From: Ipomoea triloba
Taxonomy: Eukaryota; Streptophyta; Magnoliopsida; Solanales; Convolvulaceae
DNA length: 64,000 nt
Assembly: GCF_003576645.1 (NCBI RefSeq)
Contig: NC_044920.1
Span: 5,369,421 to 5,433,420, forward strand
Reading direction: 5' to 3'
Made by a program: the position numbers and the translations under genes
Part shown: in pieces, positions 57,687-64,000 of the stretch
Position numbering within the stretch: position 1 is the stretch's first letter
Layout: every line of letters begins with the position of its first letter
Notes under the pieces: generated by a model
Seen by the model: only the letters and a program-made list of their open reading frames with translations
Told to the model about the DNA's origin: nothing
Databases searched by the model: none

Positions 57687-59156
57687 TGATGGGTGTCGAA
57701 ACCAACAAATAATAAAATACTTACTCTTATGAATTGTAATAGCGATGAGTAAGGTCGTACCCACAGAGATTGGTCAGACTTATCTTTAGCAATAGATTTA
57801 ATAAATAATGAAATGAGAATCGAAACTTAAATAGCAACAATAAAATGGGAAAAGGAAAATAATATCAAATAGCAAATAATTATCGAATAAATGTCAGTGG
57901 CAAATGGTATCCAACCCAAGGCATAATATCAGTTTAATTCTAACAAGACAGTTATTGATATGCAAGCCAAACTACCTTCACTCTTTACTAGATTGGTTAT
58001 GGTTATTAACAAGCTCTAACAACCTGTCTTTCCTTACTTCGTCGGTAATTAAAATAAGCTCTTTAATTACTTCCCTAGCTAATAAACAACCCTAAACAAG
58101 CTCTTAGGATTTAATTTACTACCAGCATTATCGAATTAGAAAGACTACCAATCCTAGCCAACAAACTCATAAGCTCGGTTCATTTAAGCTAGACTATATG
58201 TCTCCATAACACAAAACGAAAATCAGTTATAATCAAATTGTGCTATTTGCTACTAACATCAAAACACTTAAACAATTACGGATTCAAGGTTCTGACTAGC
58301 AATTTAATAACTTGATAATTGAACAATGGATCCTTTTGCAACAATTAACCAAGCATTAATTCATATATATGAATATAACAGAAGATATATAGATAATAAA
58401 GCGCAAAGAATAAATTAGGCTAAATAAAGCTTACTGGTCTTGTAGAATCAAACTTCCATAATCCTCGAATTGGAAAAATAAGAACTCAGCAGTACATCGT
58501 AGGAATTGGTTACTAAATAAAAATATATATAAATATATTAATTCTCTAAAAAGAGAATTTAATGAAAATATATGTATATATATGTACGTGAGAGGCAACA
58601 AAAGGAAATCTAATTGAATTCAAATGGGATGCCCCTTACAAAGCAGGCTGCTAATCTATTTATACAATCAAGGATCCGACATTTGTGCTAATTGCTAGAA
58701 GGAGAGCATAAATCGGAACATGTAAGAAGCAACTGCAGCAGTCTGTGGCCGTCCGAATCGCACGTAGCATTGAAGGATTAATTATCGGAATTGTCGTAGA
58801 AGTCGTCACCGCAATCTGCTCTAATTTCCCTATGCTGCTGTCGTACATAATTACAATGAAAATAAAGGGGTTTGGATTGGGCTTAGTAATAAAGTAAATA
58901 AATAAGGTTTGGTTGGTTCAAAATGAATTAGAGAAGCAAAGAGTCAACTTTAATTCACCTAGCCCAACTTTATTAATACTAATATTAATACGCAAAATTT
59001 TTAATGGCCCAAAACAACTACTAAAATTAATTATTCAAATAACTAATATATTAATATAAAATATAAAATTAAACTTAAAATAAATATAATGTTAAATAAA
59101 TAAAACTAATTATTATAAGAATTAATTTAAAATGAATATAAAAATAGTGCTTATCA
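57687..59156 (-). repeat. Athila-like LTR, 1470 bp
   Basis: Minus-strand LTR starting TGATAAGCACTATTTTT and ending CGACACCCATCA, so TGAT...ATCA ends. It lies directly against the PBS on the gag side and the PPT on the other side. No second complete copy is in the window; the partial copy at 60536-60890 is an assembly duplicate. Confidence 0.87.
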
Positions 59157-59170
59157 AATTCCCCACACTA
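59157..59170 (-). other. Athila polypurine tract
   Basis: On the minus strand AGTGTGGGGAATT abuts the LTR start TGATAAGC, as expected for the 3' LTR of the element whose pol lies to the right. Confidence 0.8.
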
Positions 59171-62100
59171 ATCATTTGCTTGTCCTCAATCAAAGACATT
59201 ATTTAGGAAAATATAAAACTCATAACACTTCATGAACATTGGACTCAAACACATTATAAATACTTAGCTAGGAGTTTATTTGAAAATGGAGTAAACTAAA
59301 TAACCAAGCCCTCACGGGTATATCACTCGTCACTCAGAAGTGTTTGAAGGGTGTATAAATTTCACTCAAATCAATTCCTATAGAAATGCTCTACCATAGG
59401 CTTGCATATCTTCTCATTCTCCACTACAAGATAACATGCATGATCAAATCATAAGGACTTTCTCCAAGGTTGTAATGGGGCTTAGGGCAAAGGGTAGGAA
59501 TTATTTGGAAAAGTAGTTCAAAAAGCCTTCGAACTAGAGGAGCATGATTGAGTGAACTAACTCAAACATAAAGATCAAATGAACCCAATCACTCTTATTA
59601 TTTTGATATTTCAACTCCAACCAAATAAACTATCACATCCCCATATGACCATAAACTATTCATATCTTATTCAACACGAATACTAAGAACGACCAAAGAT
59701 GATAATTTCATTTTCTCTTTTTCTCTTTTTTTGTACTACTACTTTTCGTTTTTCTTTTTCTTTTTTTTTCTTTTGATTTTTGATTTTTTTTTTTTTTTTG
59801 CAGAAGAAATGCACTTTCCATCATACATTTCACCCTCTTTAGTGTAGAAACAACTAATCAACTCTTTTTTCTTTTTGAAAATACCAACCAAAAAGCTCAT
59901 AGAACTCCAATCACAATTTCCTTATTCTCACTCATATAGTCACTTTTGCCAACTTCTTTCCCCACACTTAATCTTATGCATTTACCCAATCAAAGCTCCC
60001 CTAGTCCTCTAGGCAAGGTTAAGGAAATTAATTTCAGGGATGAGGCTTATAATGTGTGGTTCAATAAGAACAAAAATACGGTTAACAGGCTCAAAGTGGC
60101 TGACAAAGGAAAATAATTACGGTATGAACAGGCTATTTGGCTAGTGAGGCTAAAAATCAAAGATGGCCTTAATCATATTAAGATCATGCATGAATCAAAT
60201 TAGCTTTAAGGAAAATCAAGGCAAGTTCTAGAGATACAAATCCATGGAAGATATCAAACAAGAACAAAATAATTGGACTGAAGTGTCAGTCAAAGGCTCA
60301 AATATCTCACAGGTTCATGCTTGGTTAGTTTAGCCACCACCATATCAAACAAAACACTAATTAAATACTCATAATATGCAAGATCAATTATTCAATTATG
60401 TTATGAATTTTAGTAAAGATACTATTATTTCGGAAAAGATGTAGTAGAAAAAGAAAGATTTTTTTTTTTTTTTGACGAGAAAGATTTTTTTTTTTTTTTT
60501 TTTGCAATTTGACGAGAAGAAAATAAGAAAATAANGTCGTCACCGCAATCTGCTCTAATTTCCCTATGCTGCTGTCGTACATAATTACAATGAAAATAAA
60601 GGGGTTTGGATTGGGCTTAGTAATAAAGTAAATAAATAAGGTTTGGTTGGTTCAAAATGAATTAGAGAAGCAAAGAGTCAACTTTAATTCACCTAGCCCA
60701 ACTTTATTAATACTAATATTAATACGCAAAATTTTTAATGGCCCAAAACAACTACTAAAATTAATTATTCAAATAACTAATATATTAATATAAAATATAA
60801 AATTAAACTTAAAATAAATATAATGTTAAATAAATAAAACTAATTATTATAAGAATTAATTTAAAATGAATATAAAAATAGTGCTTATCAAATTCCCCAC
60901 ACTAATCATTTGCTTGTCCTCAATCAAAGACATTATTTAGGAAAATATAAAACTCATAACACTTCATGAACATTGGACTCAAACACATTATAAATACTTA
61001 GCTAGGAGTTTATTTGAAAATGGAGTAAACTAAATAACCAAGCCCTCACGGGTATATCACTCGTCACTCAGAAGTGTTTGAAGGGTGTATAAATTTCACT
61101 CAAATCAATTCCTATAGAAATGCTCTACCATAGGCTTGCATATCTTCTCATTCTCCACTACAAGATAACATGCATGATCAAATCATAAGGACTTTCTCCA
61201 AGGTTGTAATGGGGCTTAGGGCAAAGGGTAGGAATTATTTGGAAAAGTAGTTCAAAAAGCCTTCGAACTAGAGGAGCATGATTGAGTGAACTAACTCAAA
61301 CATAAAGATCAAATGAACCCAATCACTCTTATTATTTTGATATTTCAACTCCAACCAAATAAACTATCACATCCCCATATGACCATAAACTATTCATATC
61401 TTATTCAACACGAATACTAAGAACGACCAAAGATGATAATTTCATTTTCTCTTTTTCTCTTTTTTTGTACTACTACTTTTCGTTTTTCTTTTTCTTTTTT
61501 TTTCTTTTGATTTTTGATTTTTTTTTTTTTTTTGCAGAAGAAATGCACTTTCCATCATACATTTCACCCTCTTTAGTGTAGAAACAACTAATCAACTCTT
61601 TTTTCTTTTTGAAAATACCAACCAAAAAGCTCATAGAACTCCAATCACAATTTCCTTATTCTCACTCATATAGTCACTTTTGCCAACTTCTTTCCCCACA
61701 CTTAATCTTATGCATTTACCCAATCAAAGCTCCCCTAGTCCTCTAGGCAAGGTTAAGGAAATTAATTTCAGGGATGAGGCTTATAATGTGTGGTTCAATA
61801 AGAACAAAAATACGGTTAACAGGCTCAAAGTGGCTGACAAAGGAAAATAATTACGGTATGAACAGGCTATTTGGCTAGTGAGGCTAAAAATCAAAGATGG
61901 CCTTAATCATATTAAGATCATGCATGAATCAAATTAGCTTTAAGGAAAATCAAGGCAAGTTCTAGAGATACAAATCCATGGAAGATATCAAACAAGAACA
62001 AAATAATTGGACTGAAGTGTCAGTCAAAGGCTCAAATATCTCACAGGTTCATGCTTGGTTAGTTTAGCCACCACCATATCAAACAAAACACTAATTAAAT

Positions 62101-62382
62101 ACTCATAATATGCAAGATCAATTATTCAATTATGTTATGAATTTTAGTAAAGATACTATTATTTCGGAAAAGATGTAGTAGAAAAAGAAAGATTTTTTTT
62201 TTTTTTTGACGAGAAAGATTTTTTTTTTTTTTTTTTTCAATTTGACGAGAAGAAAATAAGAAAATAATCATATCCCCTCCCCACACTTATTCTTAACATT
62301 GTCCTCAATGTTGAATAAAATTAAAAATTAAGACAAGTAAACAAATTTATTTAAAGAATGGAACAAACTCCCCTGATTATAA
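59171..62382 (-). other. Athila non-coding region between pol and 3' LTR (with join artefact)
   Basis: No ORF with a domain. Minus-strand motifs ACATTGAGGACAATGTTAAG and TAAGTGTGGGGAGGGG near 62280-62320 are typical of the segment after Athila pol. T-rich runs occur at 59766-59800 and 60460-60505. Bases 60536-62267 repeat 58802-60534. Confidence 0.75.
60536..62267. other. Assembly duplicate of 58802-60534
   Basis: Right of the N at 60535 the sequence restarts at the base equal to 58802 and proceeds at an offset of 1733-1734 until exactly the last left-contig base, then continues with new sequence. The duplicated block starts inside the LTR and ends at the contig end, which is best explained by two overlapping contigs that were not merged. 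Confidence 0.93.
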
Positions 62383-62478
62383 GTGGCATGTCACTGGCTG
62401 GACATCATCTCCTTTCAATCTTCATAAACGGTGGCATGTCACTGGCTGGACATCATCTCCTTTCAATCTTCATAAACG
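62383..62478. repeat. 48-bp tandem duplication across the pol stop
   Basis: GTGGCATGTCACTGGCTGG through CTTCATAAACG occurs twice (62383-62430 and 62431-62478). The second copy covers the pol stop codon. Confidence 0.9.
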
Positions 62479-63998
62479 GGGCATTGCAAACCAATCTCTT
62501 CGACATTATATGCCTGAAAACCTTCATAAAATGGCTTTAAACGGTGACCATTCACTTTAAAAGATTTTCCAGTTTCTAAACTGTGTATTTCCACTGCACC
62601 ATGAGGAAAAACATTAGTGACAACAAAAGGTCCTACCCATCTAGAGCGTAATTTACCAGGAAATAATTTCAATCTAGAATGATAAAGTAAAACTTTTTGA
62701 CCAATAGAAAATATTTTCCTGGAAATCTTTTGATCATGAAATGCTTTTGTTTTTTCCTTGTAAATTCTAGAGCTTTCGTATGCATCATTACGAATTTCTT
62801 CAAGCTCTTGCAGCTGCAACTTCCTCAACGAACCAGTTTCATCCATCCTCATGTTACATTGCTTAACGGCCCAATACGCCTTGTGTTCCAACTCAACTGG
62901 AAGGTGGCACGGTTTACCAAATACTAAACGATAAGGAGACATACCTATTGGAGTTTTGTAGGCTGTTCGATAAGCCCATAAAGCATCATCAAGTCGTGTA
63001 CTCCAATCTTTCCTGTTTGGGTTAACAGTCTTTTCAAGTATGGACTTGATTTCCTTGTTTGAGATTTCGGCTTGTCCATTGCATTGTGGATGGTAACCTG
63101 TAGAAATACGGTGAGTAACATCATACTTTTTCATCAATGCTTCCACCATTCTATTGCAAAAATGAGTTCCACGGTCGCTTATTATTGCTCTTGGCATCCC
63201 AAACCTGGCAAAAATATTAGATTTAACAAACTCAACAACAACTTTAGCAGAGTCAGTTCGGGTAGCCTTGGCTTCGACCCACTTTGACACATAATCGACA
63301 GCAAGAATAATGTAGATATTATGGTAAGAAGAAGGAAAAGGTCCCATAAAATCAATACCCCAAACATCAAATATTTCACACACAAGAATAGGGGTAAGTG
63401 GCATTTGATCCCTATAACCCAAATTTCCAGTTTTTTGACACTGTTCACATGTTTTGCAAAACATATAGCAATCACGGAATAGAGATGGCCAAAATAAACC
63501 ACATTCCAACACTTTACGAGCTGTTCTTTTTGGACCAAAATGTCCTCCACATGCATATGAATGACAAAAATTCAAAATGGAAGGAATTTCTTCTTGAGAT
63601 ACACACCTGCGGATTATTTGATCAGAACAATGCTTCCACAAATAAGGGTCATCCCAAACGTAGTATTTAGCATCACTCTTTATTTTATCTTTTTGAGATT
63701 TAGATAAATTAGCGGGTAATGTTCTGGTAACTAAGAAATTCACAATATCAGCATACCAGGGAATTGTCTTTTGGACAGAAAAAAGATGTTCATCAGGAAA
63801 ATCATCTTGTAATGGCGAAGGTTTTTCACTTGTGATCAGCCTGCTAAGGTGATCAGCAACTAAATTTTCTGCACCCTTTTTATCTCGTATCTCCAAGTTA
63901 AACTCTTGTAATAAGAGCATCCATCGAATAAGTCTGGGCTTTGCTTCTTTCTTTGAAAGCAAGTACTTTAGCGCTGCATGGTCAGAATAAACAATCAC
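62463..63998 (-). CDS. Athila-like pol, C-terminal 511 aa (RNase H end and integrase)
   Basis: The reading frame is open from the right edge of the window to TAA at 62463-62465, so the protein is partial at its N-terminus. The first part is the end of RNase H ('[20 protein letters not shown]', 'ADHLSRL'). Then follow an H2C2 integrase zinc site ('[17 protein letters not shown]', '[11 protein letters not shown]') and the integrase core with '[12 protein letters not shown]', '[12 protein letters not shown]' and a downstream Glu in '[15 protein letters not shown]' (D,D,E). A C-terminal domain ends in '[14 protein letters not shown]'. Integrase inserts element cDNA. No stop or shift is seen in 511 codons, in contrast with most elements in the window. 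Confidence 0.92.
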   Translation of the reverse strand: MIVYSDHAALKYLLSKKEAKPRLIRWMLLLQEFNLEIRDKKGAENLVADHLSRLITSEKPSPLQDDFPDEHLFSVQKTIPWYADIVNFLVTRTLPANLSKSQKDKIKSDAKYYVWDDPYLWKHCSDQIIRRCVSQEEIPSILNFCHSYACGGHFGPKRTARKVLECGLFWPSLFRDCYMFCKTCEQCQKTGNLGYRDQMPLTPILVCEIFDVWGIDFMGPFPSSYHNIYIILAVDYVSKWVEAKATRTDSAKVVVEFVKSNIFARFGMPRAIISDRGTHFCNRMVEALMKKYDVTHRISTGYHPQCNGQAEISNKEIKSILEKTVNPNRKDWSTRLDDALWAYRTAYKTPIGMSPYRLVFGKPCHLPVELEHKAYWAVKQCNMRMDETGSLRKLQLQELEEIRNDAYESSRIYKEKTKAFHDQKISRKIFSIGQKVLLYHSRLKLFPGKLRSRWVGPFVVTNVFPHGAVEIHSLETGKSFKVNGHRLKPFYEGFQAYNVEEIGLQCPVYED

Positions 63999-64000
63999 TT

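Overview
This is nuclear DNA of a flowering plant, almost certainly a eudicot. The evidence is an intron-containing gene with GT/AG junctions, L1-type LINEs with a plant-style RNase H tail, tRNA-derived SINEs, Copia and Gypsy/Athila LTR retrotransposons, several MITE families, and very AT-rich spacers full of TA and AAT microsatellites. The species cannot be named from the sequence. No prokaryotic, organellar or CRISPR-like content was seen.

Layout: 0.2-4.6 kb is a Helitron-like dispersed repeat split by a 5'-truncated L1 LINE. 5.7-9.3 kb holds the only apparently intact host gene, five exons coding for a 578-residue coiled-coil protein of unknown function, with a SINE and a small LTR relic in its introns. 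9.5-11.9 kb has a small LTR-like relic and two terminal-inverted-repeat elements. 12.3-17.5 kb is a full-length but decayed L1 LINE with a target-site duplication. 18.5-20.2 kb has microsatellites, a foldback MITE and a large palindrome. 20.9-23.7 kb is a partial duplicate of a GH3 beta-glucosidase pseudogene, carrying an expanded 83-bp minisatellite. 24.5-28.6 kb is repeats only.

29.2-43.6 kb is one Sirevirus-like Copia element on the minus strand: 791-bp LTRs, initiator-Met PBS, gag, pol and an envelope-like third ORF. That third ORF is split by a solo Gypsy-type LTR. The Copia itself sits in an older RNase H relic that also carries a 279-bp MITE. 45.3-51.0 kb is a seven-exon GH3 pseudogene with stops, frameshifts and a lost splice donor; its introns hold a SINE, a MULE-type MITE, a minisatellite and another MITE. 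52.2-53.4 kb is a dead Copia fragment, followed by CACTA-like subterminal repeats and a second copy of the Gypsy-type LTR. 56.6-64 kb contains an Athila-like gag, PBS, one LTR and then the 3' half of an Athila-like pol, all on the minus strand, as if two elements share one LTR.

Four single N bases (18642, 19320, 33497, 60535) are contig joins. At three of them the sequence to the right repeats the left flank (48 bp, about 1.95 kb and about 1.73 kb), so parts of this window are assembly duplicates and not biology. I found no convincing new biological system. The most useful signals are the join artefacts, the two GH3 copies with reciprocal splice-site differences, a filled/empty-site pair for a 9-bp-TSD MITE, a 61-bp repeat with stem-preserving paired changes, and the LINE ATGA overlap between ORF1 and ORF2.
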